Assembly (NCBI RefSeq): GCF_016859285.1 | Contig: NC_053416.1 | Span: forward strand, 3,435,001-3,499,000 | DNA: 64,000 nucleotides | From: Xiphias gladius | Taxonomy: Eukaryota; Chordata; Actinopteri; Istiophoriformes; Xiphiidae | Reading direction: 5' to 3' | Shown here: positions 53,912 through 64,000 of the stretch, piece after piece | Numbering within the stretch: position 1 is the stretch's first letter | Layout: each line of letters starts with the position of its first letter | Made by a program: the position numbers and the translations under genes | The notes under the pieces: model-generated | Databases searched by the model: none | The model's input: only the letters and a program-made list of their open reading frames with translations | What the model was told of the DNA's origin: nothing

Positions 53912-55722
53912 TCACTGGTTGAGCTCCAGAGCCCAGACCTGCTGCGGCCACCCGGTCCGGCCCTTCACTTTCTTCTCGGCTCCTAAGGATTCCTGCTGGC
54001 CGTCAGTCTGTGGGGGGGTGGGGGGTGGGGGAGACACCGCATTATCATCAGCAGGGGGGTTTACTCAGTTCAGTTCAGTTCAGTGAGAATTACTGGACCT
54101 TTCCTGTGATATCACTGCAGGACGTACTAATAACACCACGCGTTCACTCGTCTCCGAGACTCCGACTACGCTGGAGTCTTGGGAAAGTCGTGGCACACAC
54201 TGTTTTTCCGTGTCGCCGTGACCCAGACCAAAGGCTCAACCCAGCCCAAACGACTGACCGCATATCTAACGTAACATGGCCCTTGTCACATATGATGGAA
54301 TATGTCATATTAAATCACAATTCACACGTTCAAACTGAAATGGCTGCACGTGGCGCTAAATGTATTTTTACTGGACTAAAACCGAATTTTATTGGATTTT
54401 TTTTTTCTAATAAACATAGAAAATTTTACTTTTTGTAGCTGGTGAAATTAGCATGTAAATGACCGCGTGTTTTAAGTTAAAAACACACGTGTCGACCTCC
54501 CCGTTGTGAAGTTATTTTCTGAAGTGGGGAAGAAATTAATACAAGCAAAAAAAAAAACAAAAAAAAACCCCGGTATATTTAGAAAGGCCCCACTGGTGCT
54601 GGATGGTTGTCGTGTTGCTCAGCTGCTGGACAGACTCATACTATGCATGAGCTGTTTCACTGCTACAATACAGTTCAAAAAAAAATTAATTAAAAAAAAA
54701 TGAGTGTTCTCGGTGTGTATGAAGATTTAAGGGTCTAAAAAGCGACTCCTAAAAACCCCGGTTTTTGTAACGGGGTTTGGTGTCGATTTGAGGATACTCC
54801 AGCAAAGCTATGAGCCTGCGATGTCACACACATACATAATAACAGTGGATCATAAATGACAACAAAACACCATTTATGTACGTCTCCTACAAACTGATAT
54901 ATCACAGTCCTGATTTAGGTCTGCTGGCTAAAAAAATATAATTCACTCTCTTCCTTTTTTTTTTTAAAGGAAATCGATATTTTTCAAATTGGTTCTATTA
55001 AGATAAAACAAAACAAACAAAAATACAGGTGATGATAAAAATGAGGAAATCCTGTTTTAAATTTAGGCTGAATAAAAACAGTGTTGGCCTGTAATAAATG
55101 AGACCAAACTATTTAAACACACGAGCCCTTTTCCTCCACTAAGTCATAAATGTAAAGTAATTAGCGACTCGCTCATAGAAACAAATTCGGGGCTGCCGTT
55201 ATTTGAACCACACGAAGCCTCCGGAGGCTCATTCGAACTTACCAGCTCTCGTTTTCTTTTCAGATCTCGGTTTTCAAATTTCTTAATTTCGGCCTTAAAA
55301 CCCTCCGTCTCCCCGGAGTCTTTGGCCAGGACGTCCATCAGGTAGGCGATGTAACTGGTCGCCAGGCGTAAAGTTTTAATCTTAGACAGTTTTGTGTCCG
55401 CCGGGACGTTGGGGATGCACTCCCTCAGCTCGGCGAAAGCTGTGTTGATACTCTCGGTCCGCCGGCGCTCCTTCTTCGGCCCCGACGCTCTCCTCTTCCC
55501 CATCCCCGCCTGGAGTCCCTCCATCCGCGCGTCGTGCGTCGCTCCGGACGCGCCGAGCTCCGCGGCCGGGTAGGGCGCCTGGATCTGGAAGTCCGGCGGC
55601 ACCTCGCCGTGGTTCACCACCCAGCTCTGGAAGTACGGCGCGTCCTGGTGACACCGCTGGACGAACGGGAAGGGTTCGTGCATCAGGTGGTGGTGATGCT
55701 GGTAGCCCCCGATGAGGTTCAT
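53912..55722 (-). CDS. hand1: Hand1 bHLH transcription factor
   Basis: Hand1 is a class B bHLH factor that pairs with E-proteins at E-boxes and acts in heart, lateral plate and other mesoderm. It has two coding exons, 55722-55243 (160 codons) and 54007-53912 (31 codons plus stop), giving 191 residues. The joint GAGCTG|GTAAGT … CCCACAG|ACTGAC is in phase, at the intron position I recall for mammalian HAND1. The start [18 protein letters not shown] and the line RCHQ..PYFQSW are family marks. The bHLH spans about 82-134, with basic region [11 protein letters not shown] and helix-2 text [22 protein letters not shown], where Val131 favours Hand1 over Hand2. Exon 2 ends [17 protein letters not shown], the Hand signature. 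It lacks the long His and Ala runs of mammals. It lies tail to tail with sap30l. Confidence 0.96.
54008..55242 (-). other. hand1 intron
   Basis: A single intron of 1235 bases. The open frame continues 32 codons past the donor before a stop, so a retained intron would give a 192-residue protein without the Hand tail. It contains a CAGTT pentanucleotide run at 54065-54083 and A-rich tracts near 54548-54566. Confidence 0.8.
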
Positions 55723-56110
55723 GCTGACCGGGATAGCAAGTAGTGTCGCCGCCGTGTTGTCCGTCGCCCTCGCTCGCTCTCAGCCGCTGCCCCAAAACGC
55801 TCGCTGCTCGGGGATCCGCAGCCAACGGGACTCATTCAAGACCGGGATACGTATTCCCTTGGATTCACTGAGGAGTCGAGCCCACGCAGTTTTTACGTCG
55901 TGGTCATTGTGAGAGCGGCTTCAGCCGAGGTGAAATGGGCCGTAAAAAGCGAATCATTCCAAGGAGCGAATCTCGGCGGCGGGCTGGGCTCCACTCGCGT
56001 CTCGTGCGTGCGATCGTTTCCCCCGAAGAGGCTGCTCCGATGTGCCCGAGAAATTTGACCCCGGCGAAGGTGTGAGGCCCCCAGGTTTATATGATTTGGA
56101 TGTCAGCGTG
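55723..56110 (-). promoter_or_regulatory. hand1 leader and core promoter
   Basis: On the minus strand a TATAAA box lies at 56091-56086, about 365 bases above the ATG. A CCAAT box (plus-strand 'gccaatag') lies close by near 56121-56128, but in the orientation opposite to transcription. The region is GC-rich, as hand gene promoters usually are. The start site, near 56060, is inferred from the TATA box. Confidence 0.55.
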
Positions 56111-57184
56111 GAAAGGAGGCAGCCAATAGAGGGAAGCGCCCGCGATGGGAGGAGATTCTGGAGAGGTTTGTAATAACGTGCGCCATGGTGCCATAATCTC
56201 AAACCACTACACAAGGAGCAAATATCTGCTGGTTGGACTGGGCTGCTGGCTACGCAGACGTGCACATATGAGGGGGGGGGGGGGGGGTTAATTGTCTCAG
56301 GTTTTGGAAGACTTCTGGTTCTTTTGTCGGTTCGCATGTCTTTTCCTTAGTTTTGCAGTTTGGGTTTTTACGCAGCGCGTGTCAGGAGATACCTGTTTGA
56401 TCAGGTGCTGCTGTAGCTCAGTGGCTGAAACGATCATTTCATTTTACTTTATCGACTCGAGCTCCACGGTTTGGGAAATTGGACTGTTTGAAAGTCAGCG
56501 AGGGGATTCAAATACTGAAATGTGGGAATAGGATGAAATTCAAAGAGAAAAACCTTTCGGGGGAAAAATCGACCACATATAAAAACACACACGTTGAACT
56601 TTGTGTTTATTTTTATTTTCATTTTTTGTCCTATTACACGCTCTCATATTATGTTTCGCTAGAGTTTAAAAAAGCAAACTTTTAGACAGAGTTGCTTTCT
56701 CATTTGTTTTGACACCGGTTCATTTTTCAAGAATGAACGAATGATGGAAAGCAGAACTATGTATATTTTTTTATTTTATTTTTTTTGATACTTAAAAAAA
56801 TCCCCCAGTTTGTCTCGACCCGCTCCGACGCGTTGCTGCGCGCAGTCCGTTTACTCTGGAAACGCGAGATTTATTTTCCTCCTCTCCACCGTCCCCGTCG
56901 GCCCTCTCGTCCGGCCGCCCGCTTAAGACCGGTCCCATATTTTCTCGAACGCGTAATGGCCCGATCTGCGCACGAAGCGGCTGCGCGCAGACAGCGTTAT
57001 CGGGCCGAGCCGGCCCGGGGAGCTTGCCATCCGCCTCTCCTCCTCCAGCAATAACACGGGGCATATTTCAGAGCGCCCCGGGAAGAGTGAATGAAAGGTT
57101 TGATGAATGGGTCGGTTCTTCTGGGACAGACGCAGTCGGCGGCCTGTTGCCATCATACCTCAGCGGTATAAGGAAAAGGCCTGC
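56111..57184. other. Upstream flank of hand1
   Basis: No gene could be supported. A 17-base G run lies near 56271-56287. GC-rich sequence at 56810-57060 gives opposed open frames on both strands, which I treat as composition effects. Confidence 0.5.
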
Positions 57185-57362
57185 AGCGGCTTTATCTCCG
57201 CGTTAATTCCCCACAGCTCCTCACACACTAAACACATCATCTTATCTCCATCGCCCGAAAAACATTATCCCATTACATTACATGACCTTGACGCTATTTA
57301 GAAACCATTTACGAGCGCGCCTTATCTAAATACAGCCATAAATCAGGAGGTGTCACCTTCCA
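57185..57362. promoter_or_regulatory. Candidate hand1 upstream enhancer
   Basis: About 1.1-1.3 kb above the hand1 TATA box, this segment packs GATA-type sites (TTATCT at 57192, CTTATCT at 57241 and 57321, ATTATCC near 57264). It also has MEF2-like A/T words (CTATTTAG near 57294, CTAAATA near 57326), a TGACCTTGA nuclear-receptor half-site near 57283 and an AGGTGTCACCT T-box-like palindrome at 57348-57358. These are the factor classes that drive cardiac genes. Function is inference; only the motif cluster is seen. Confidence 0.4.
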
Positions 57363-59563
57363 GCGGGGTTACGTGGACTGGTGTTCCATAAAAGCCCTGC
57401 CGGGCCCGCTCACCGTTCACGCGTCGCGATGCGTCGCCATCAGTCACAACTTTATGTCCTCAACTCACGCGGAGGCTCAGGGGTCTGCGCCGGCGTTTTG
57501 CCAGCGGCGTCCCTGCACAATTAGCCGGTAAATGCGCGTATGTGCTCCACGTCTTCAGCCCCTTTTTTTGTGCCTCAACATTCCTTCAGTATTTTTGTAA
57601 TAGTTCATTTAATTATCATTTGTAGGTTCATGACTTTGGTCAAAGACCCCGAAGGTTGTTTTTTAATTCTTCATTATTCCCATCATTTTCCTCCATTAAC
57701 ATCAACTTACATTCACCACTTCTCTCACATGTGCATCCCATGTTTTTTGGTTTGGTTTTGTTTTTTTAATAAATCTCCTATGGTTTTATAAGACCAGGCA
57801 GCCTATGATATGATTATGGCGTAAATATAAAGTACATGTCTGTAAATTACATGCACTCACTTATAGTAGTAATTTAAGGATTTTTTTTTCCAACTTTAAA
57901 CTTCATTTCCACCATCAGAGAAAAAAAAGGGCAAATGGTTCTGACTCTACCACTTAATTATTCATGTATTTATTTACTCACTTACTTTTTTAAAATCTAT
58001 TTATTTTACCAGGCTTTATGAGTTGCTTTGATGCATCGAGAGTCGGAGTTAAATGTTGAAAAAGCAGGACTGGCTCGTAAAATGCATCGTTGTAGTTTGG
58101 ATTAGCCAATAAGGGTTTCACCACCTGGAGCAGCTACAACACTAAAATGCTGCTTTCACTTTAATGCATCATTAATTTCACAATCTGAAGCCAGTCTCTC
58201 TCCCTACCGAGCACCTTTTTGCTTTTGATGCTCGCACAGACCGCAGGACTTCTTTCCTTTTTATTTTTTTCCTTCGGTAAGACCTCGGAAGCGGGACTGG
58301 AGATCTTCGCAGTGTTTTTACAAAAGCCTTTCAACAGTAGTTTTTGTTTGTGTAGCGCTTTGCTGGGAGAACAGACAGAGAATGACAGACAATAGGGAGG
58401 AAAAGATCCGTGTGGATGCCCCAAATTACTTTCAAAGGGTTAGAAGATACAGGGCACAGACGGACCCCTCGAGGTAGAAATGCACTGGGACTGTGCTATT
58501 TTAACGAACTTGCATGAAAGTGAGTTGTTTCTAAAAGACAAGAATTGCACCTCTTTAAAGAAAAGGATTTGAATACTGACTATTATGAGACATTAATATT
58601 TCAGTGTTTTCTACAAAGGGATTTACAGTCTGTGTGTGGAGATTTAATACCTTTATTTCCATCGATCTCATCCTACTTCATGGTATTTGTGTGTATCCTT
58701 TTGTGCCACTATATTATTGCTGTGTTACCCCACCATGGTGTGAGTTCTACAGCCGGACCTGGTGCCTAAAACCCACGTATCCCCTCGGCTGAGTGTGGCT
58801 GTATTTTGGGATGACAGCAGGCCCGCTTCAGATGTGCAAAAGTGAAATATAACACACACAAAAACTAAGAGTGCGATTGTAACTTTTCAACTTCGGCCTT
58901 GGGCCTGTGTTTTATTTTGTAAGGGAGGAAATTCGGCATCTGTTGAAACACCAACTGCACAAACCTGAGAGAACCCACACTGCTCCTGCACGATCGAGCT
59001 TCTTCTGGAGAGTACATTTCCTACGGGACGGTGCTCGACTGACACGCTCATCACACGAGACAGTGCAAATAGACCCACGTGTTTTATCCAACATGTGAAT
59101 GTCTGCGTGGAGCAGTAATTTTACCTCCGACATATTTTGATTTTTTTTTAATGCAAGCTGGTGCCGCTCCTCCTCCCCGTCCTGTTTGCCACTCACATGT
59201 TACCTCTGCTGCCAGCATGAAAAACACCATGCGGCCTCCAGAAAGAAAACCTGACACTGTTGATTAAGACGTCCACTACACAGAGATGAAATACAATACT
59301 GGTCATACTCCCACCCCCTCTTCTCCCTTTCTCTCCATCTCACTCACTTTCTCCTCCACGTCTTAGTATTCTCCTTCTCTCTCCATTCTTTCTTTCAGTT
59401 CATCACTTTCCTCAAACCTTTAACCAAAACCTTCCCTCTTTTTGATCTCCATCTTTTTCCCTTAATTTTTTTCCTCCCTTGACTTGCTATAGCTAGAGGT
59501 GCTGAAAGACTTGGGCAGCAGTAATAGTCTCTTCATATTTTGCTTTCAACCCCAATAGTCTCC

Positions 59564-59569
<6 letters not shown>
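57363..59569. other. Gene-free spacer
   Basis: No exon could be supported. The stretch is A/T-rich with short T runs. The frames near 58545-58792 overlap in two phases and look like chance. Confidence 0.5.

Positions 59570-59607
<38 letters not shown>
59570..59607. repeat. (TC)n microsatellite
   Basis: TC dinucleotide run with a single interruption near 59600, within a pyrimidine-rich stretch that begins around 59310. Confidence 0.93.
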
Positions 59608-59608
<1 letters not shown>

Positions 59609-59854
59609 CTCCTCTTTCTCCCCTCTTGCCGCTTTGCCAGGGGAAACATCCAAAATAGGTCATGAGGAGCCATCTTGGCCGTGTTATGATTTCTCCTCAT
59701 AATTGTTTGTGTCATCCTGTAGATTTTTCAATAGACACAGCTTCCCTCCTCTTCAGAGTGCTTAGCCTCAACTCTACATTTCCAAACAAATATTCCCCCT
59801 GATTCAAAGCCGGACGTGCTCAGCACGAGCTTTTATCATACAGGGGCTCTTATA

Positions 59855-59857
<3 letters not shown>

Positions 59858-59902
<45 letters not shown>

Positions 59903-59950
59903 TTTATATTGTGGTTTTCATATATATATATACACACACACACACACATT

Positions 59951-59987
<37 letters not shown>

Positions 59988-60114
59988 CGGTGTGTGTGTG
60001 TGTGTGTATATGTATGTGTGTATATATATATGTGTATATATGTGTATATATATATGTGTATATATATGTATATATATGTATATATATGTGTATATATGTA
60101 TATATGTGTATATA

Positions 60115-60158
<44 letters not shown>

Positions 60159-60195
60159 CACACATATATATATACACATATATATATATATATGT
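59858..60195. repeat. Compound AT/GT microsatellite island
   Basis: It begins with (AT)n at 59858-59900, then a short unique word, (TA)n, (CA)n at about 59932-59948, (TA)n, (TG)n at 59970-60008, and then irregular TATATG/TGTATA units to 60195. All open frames across it (Tyr/Ile or Cys/Val repeats on both strands) are products of the repeat and not genes. Confidence 0.95.
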
Positions 60196-62394
60196 GCATG
60201 TGTATATTGCATTGACACCGTCACGCAAAGCTAATTTAACCCACTGGGTATCATTAGACATGGCGGCTCCTTCTCATTCTGGGAAAAGTGGTCAAACTGG
60301 GTTGTTCCATGTAGGTGCAGGAGTCCCTCAGAGGCCCAACGCCTGATTGGAGGAGAAACCCCACTCGGCGTCCTCTGTGGGCCTGGATAAAGCGGAGCAG
60401 CTGCTGTATTCTACTGCATTCGAGGTCGTATTGAGGTCGGAATATCGTTTTGGAGAAAATCTTATCAAAAATTGGGACCACATGAGCAAACCTCGGAGAA
60501 GCAGCTAGAACTCATCCTCATCCACCTCTGACTTCGAGAAGTTTCAAATCGCAGTGTTCTCCAACGTTGGTTAGTTGTCAAATTCAGTAAAACGTGCACA
60601 TGCTCAGGACAGACTTCTTTTAGAAATTCAAGTTCGTACAAATTTAAAAATTAAATAAAAATAAAAAAATCTGTCTCATTTGCCTCTAGCGGTATCTGGC
60701 CATGCAATTATAGTTGTGGTTTTCTGTTCCAGCATTCTCAGATGTCTGTCTCTAAGATTTCTGCCTCCGTCCCAGTACACAATGGTTGTGACTGGCATCT
60801 TCTTTGTGCAGCTCAAAGCTTTACAAAAGTTTTAGTATTTCAAAGTTTCAGCTGACTCTGGAGAATCCACAGAACTATTTTCTCCCATTGATTAAACCCA
60901 TTGAGTAATTTTTCAATACACTGATAAGCTTTGATATTTCAAAATCTGGACACAGGTACCACCGCTGTCCCTTTTCCGTTAGTTTGGTCAAACCCATCCG
61001 TTGAGATTACCTTCAGAAAATCAGCTTGTAGTTAAATTATTTCTCACATGTGAAATGATCTTCAGGACCATTGATTTTGACTGTTAAACGACGCATTATC
61101 ACCGTCCGAGCGAGACTGTTTTAACTGGCGTCTTCGTCCTTCGTCATCATTCGGTTGCCATCATCTGTCCAGCGCCTTTTGTGTCTTTTTAATTTGTTCA
61201 TTTTACAGCTTTAAAATGCAGTGCCGTGTTTTGTCGTGCAGCTTCGGCATGTTACACGACCCTGCAGGAATCCTTCTCCTCTGACGTGAACAAAGCCGGA
61301 GCTCTTCGGCAACAGACGCTGAATTCTCTGAAATCCGATCTGATATTTCATCTAGTTTGCCTCCGGTGATCATCTTGATTGACCGTATTGCATGACCGAC
61401 GCTAACCAGCTCAAACATAATGACGTGGCAGTGAGTTATCAGTCACGTCTATGGTTTCCCAACATTACTATGAATTGTCATGTTCGTCAAAACAGCAACA
61501 AAACTGCTCCGACAACTGTTTTGTTGGAGGTTTCAATCGACTTTTGGTTAAAGCTGATTTGCTGAGTTTTTTTGTGGGTTTAAGGTGGAGTGATGGTTTA
61601 GTGGTTAGGATTAGTTTAATATAAAGAATTACATCCAAAAAAAAATCACACACACACACACATCCTGCAATGCTTCCTGCACAGAATATTGTCCAAATAA
61701 CAGGTTTTCTTTGTATAAAGACAGTCGGGCTCTGAGCTGACTCTCCTCAAACGACTGCTCGAGTAGAAACTCAGGTTAAAGACAGTTTACTGTTTGTCAT
61801 TCGGGAGCTTTACCAGACCATTTACTTTTACTACAGCCACTCCACAACAGCTTTTTTCAGCTCTGTCTCACTTTCTAGTTTTGTTTGATTTTTCTAAACA
61901 CTAAAAAAACCCCTCGAGTGGATCTCTGCCACGTCAGAAGCCGCTTTCTTCTGTTATATATTGTCCTCTCTTCTGTCATCTATCCATTGATAAGTGATTG
62001 TCGTCTCCATGAACGTCTGCTCTCTGGTCATCTGCGTCTCAAAGCTCCAGAAAACGGTCCTCTAACTGCTGTAATTCAGCCCGTCCTCAGCCCATAAAGA
62101 TAAGAGCGGGACGGCTGGAATGTGGAGCGGAGAGGTGACAGTGACGAGCTGAAGGGAGGTAAACGGACATAAACCCAGACGCTTTCTGTAACTACCCTCT
62201 GCCTCTTTTCTTTTCTTTATCTGACAAATCATTTTGACAAAACGCAACAACCCCTTTATCTGACAAAAAAACATTTTTTTTTAATTAAAAGAAAGAATCA
62301 GAAACTTAAACATCGTCGTTAGGAAAAAGCAAAAAGAGGAGACATCGGGTTGTTGACCAACAGGATTTTTGGGAAACAAGTCAAACTTATCACC
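60196..62394. other. Gene-free spacer
   Basis: No gene could be supported. A CA repeat lies at 61647-61662. The open frames are short and unrecognised. Confidence 0.5.
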
Positions 62395-62520
62395 ACAACT
62401 AAAACTAATTAGTATCTTAATTATCGATTAATCTGGTTGATAGTAATGTCTGAGAGCCAAAGTCGATGTCTTCACGCGTCTTGCTTTGTCCGTCCAACAG
62501 CTCAAAAGCCCAAGTGATTC
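62395..62520. repeat. ATCGATTAAT-family repeat, third copy
   Basis: It contains 'ttaattatcgattaatctgg', then 'gagccaaagtcgatgtcttc' and 'tcttgctttgtccgtccaac', in the order typical of the family. It is worn. Confidence 0.55.
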
Positions 62521-63284
62521 ACCCAGTGTAAATTCCAGCGCACACAGGGGAACCTAGATCATCTTCATCCTCATGTCTCGCGCTGCAGCGTACACAAGCT
62601 CGCGCCTTACAAGATCAGCATCGGGTGCGTACGGATTACACGACAGAAACATTTACATCTCTAAAGCCATAATACACTTAACACACACATCGCTCATCAT
62701 CTACAATGCACGAGTTGGGTTCACGTCACATAAAACGGGAAGAAATATATACCAGCTCGAAAATACACATAATGTGAAAACATGAGAGTGGGCCAGAGAT
62801 CACAGCCCAAACTCTGCCTGCCACCTGCCGCCATCGACCACCAGCTGGCGGCAGGTGAACGGGCTCGTCATGCGCCGATCAACCCAGAGATGTTCCCTCC
62901 GCAAAGACTTAAAATGAAAGAGAGTGGAAAAGAAACGGATGCAAATCTTCACAGGTGAGAAAGTGGAGCCAGAAAATGACAAGCCGCTCAAAATGATTCT
63001 TCTATCTTCAAAATTGGTGTCGATTTTTTTTTATTTTTGACAATCGATTGAGTGTTTCGGGAATAGAAAAGGTCACCACAAGGTCAGGATGGATCATCTC
63101 TGTGATAGACAGGAAAGATTCCTGGGTCTGACGAGGCAACATTACCGGTGTAAACACGTATTTTTCTTGATGTTTCGATGGTGCTTGATGATGAGCTGGT
63201 TTCAGCTTTTACTCCGTTGAGGGTCTTTTCTGTTCCCTGTGCATGAAGCACAGAGTTCACCCACGTTTTTCACAACAAAATAAT
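62521..63284. other. Gene-free spacer
   Basis: No gene or recognised repeat was seen, apart from short A/T tracts near 63025-63037. Confidence 0.5.
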
Positions 63285-63420
63285 TTATCAGCACCGAAAC
63301 GCTTCGTCCAATAATCAATTAGTCGGTCAGTGCAGTTAATCGGTGATTATTTTTGATAATGAGTTGATCATTCAAATAATAAACATATTCAGCATCTTTT
63401 TGTTTCATATCTTGGTAATT
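63285..63420. repeat. ATCGATTAAT-family repeat, fourth copy
   Basis: It contains 'caataatcaattagtcggtc', 'cagttaatcggtgattattt' and 'gataatgagttgatcattc'. It is the same family as the three copies above, in a degraded state. Confidence 0.5.
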
Positions 63421-64000
63421 TGAACTTCTGAGGATTTTTTATTTTATGGATTTTTTCATTTATGATTTTTACTTCTAAGCCAGAAAAGGAACCTGTGGGG
63501 CATTTACTACTATTTTTTTTAAAGGTCTTAAAGACCAAAATGATTAAATGATAGTTTATTGAAAGGATCAGTAATAGATCGATAAGGGAAGACCTGTACT
63601 TCTGGATGAACTGTAAAGCAGGAGTCGTATGATCAGAACACGCAATGCAGCGTCAAAGCTGTCGATAACAAGCTTCACTCATCCATGTTGATCCTCACTT
63701 GATACTCACACTGGTCAGGAGCATCAAACCAACCCCCCCCCCCACACACACACACACACAGAACCAGGTCCCGTGCTCGTGGACCACCGGCAGGCCTGGG
63801 CTCTAATGATTTCACAGCAGCAGATTTAACAGAGGGTGGCTGCTCTTTGTCAGACGACCCCAGAGGCTTTAGAGAGGCTGACAGTCAAAACATCGGCATA
63901 AGGGCTTGACCCTGAGAAATCTAGAGGTGGAAACGGTTCAGGGACCGACTTCTCTAAAAGCATTCTAACACCGAAGGGACTGCGGCACTTTTAATACTAA
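63421..64000. other. Window end, no gene
   Basis: No gene could be supported. A C run followed by a CA repeat lies at 63732-63760. Confidence 0.55.

Noticed and set aside
55144..55242. C-terminal extension of hand1 ending SESLITLHL
   Set aside because: It lies beyond a GTAAGT donor, and the conserved Hand C-terminus is found in a proper second exon at 54007-53912.
55382..55825. 147-codon minus-strand frame overlapping hand1
   Set aside because: It is a different phase of the GC-rich hand1 exon 1. The bHLH protein in the other phase explains the openness.
59816..60346. Long open frames made of Tyr-Ile or Cys-Val repeats on both strands
   Set aside because: They are direct translations of the AT/GT microsatellite and occur in several frames at once.
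61580..61615. 'gtggtttagtggttagg'-like words that might be a SINE head
   Set aside because: Only a short tRNA-like phrase is present, with no B box or tail. Too little to call an element.

Overview
The window reads as nuclear DNA of a teleost, most likely a spiny-rayed (percomorph) fish. Three things point there. First, there are intron-split vertebrate genes: a complete alpha-tubulin gene on the minus strand, sap30l on the plus strand and hand1 on the minus strand. Second, sap30l and hand1 are neighbours, as in other vertebrates. Third, the spacers hold interspersed repeats that I recognise from percomorph genomes: tRNA-type SINEs, Tc1-like fragments, a CR1/L2-type LINE and an ATCGATTAAT-rich family. 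Only three genes can be read with confidence, so most of the window is non-coding.

Layout. Bases 1-30761 are a gene-poor spacer with microsatellites and decayed transposons. It includes a nested site at 15.4-16.9 kb where a LINE is interrupted by a solo LTR that itself carries a tiny Tc1-type palindromic element. Bases 30762-45615 are a rearranged tandem repeat. Copy A (30762-37664) holds the complete alpha-tubulin gene, the spacer shared with sap30l and one copy of sap30l coding exon 1. Copy B (37661-40334) holds a scrambled tubulin fragment, tubulin exon 1 with its promoter, and the sap30l upstream region without its exon. Copy C (40335-45615) holds a 5'-truncated tubulin, its promoter, and a second identical sap30l exon 1. 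Single-copy sequence resumes inside sap30l intron 1, with sap30l exons 2-4 at 45.6-48.9 kb. After a long 3' region, hand1 lies in the opposite orientation (53912-55722). A TATA box and a cluster of GATA, MEF2-like and T-box-like motifs lie upstream of it. The right end (57.4-64 kb) is again gene-poor, with a large AT/GT microsatellite island near 60 kb.

Function. The alpha-tubulin gene encodes 449 residues in the usual four-exon form, with exon 1 giving only the start codon. Sap30l (178 residues) is a subunit of the Sin3-HDAC corepressor complex. Hand1 (191 residues) is a bHLH factor of heart and lateral mesoderm. Nothing in the sequence links their functions. Tubulin and sap30l are head to head about 1.8 kb apart, and sap30l and hand1 are tail to tail.

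The part most worth checking is the 30.7-45.6 kb repeat block. Its junctions are precise, one falls inside a hairpin, copy B has a 44-45 bp internal inversion, and a stretch near 38 kb alternates between two unrelated parts of the tubulin gene. It is either a complex template-switching rearrangement or a consensus/assembly error. The sequence alone cannot decide which.
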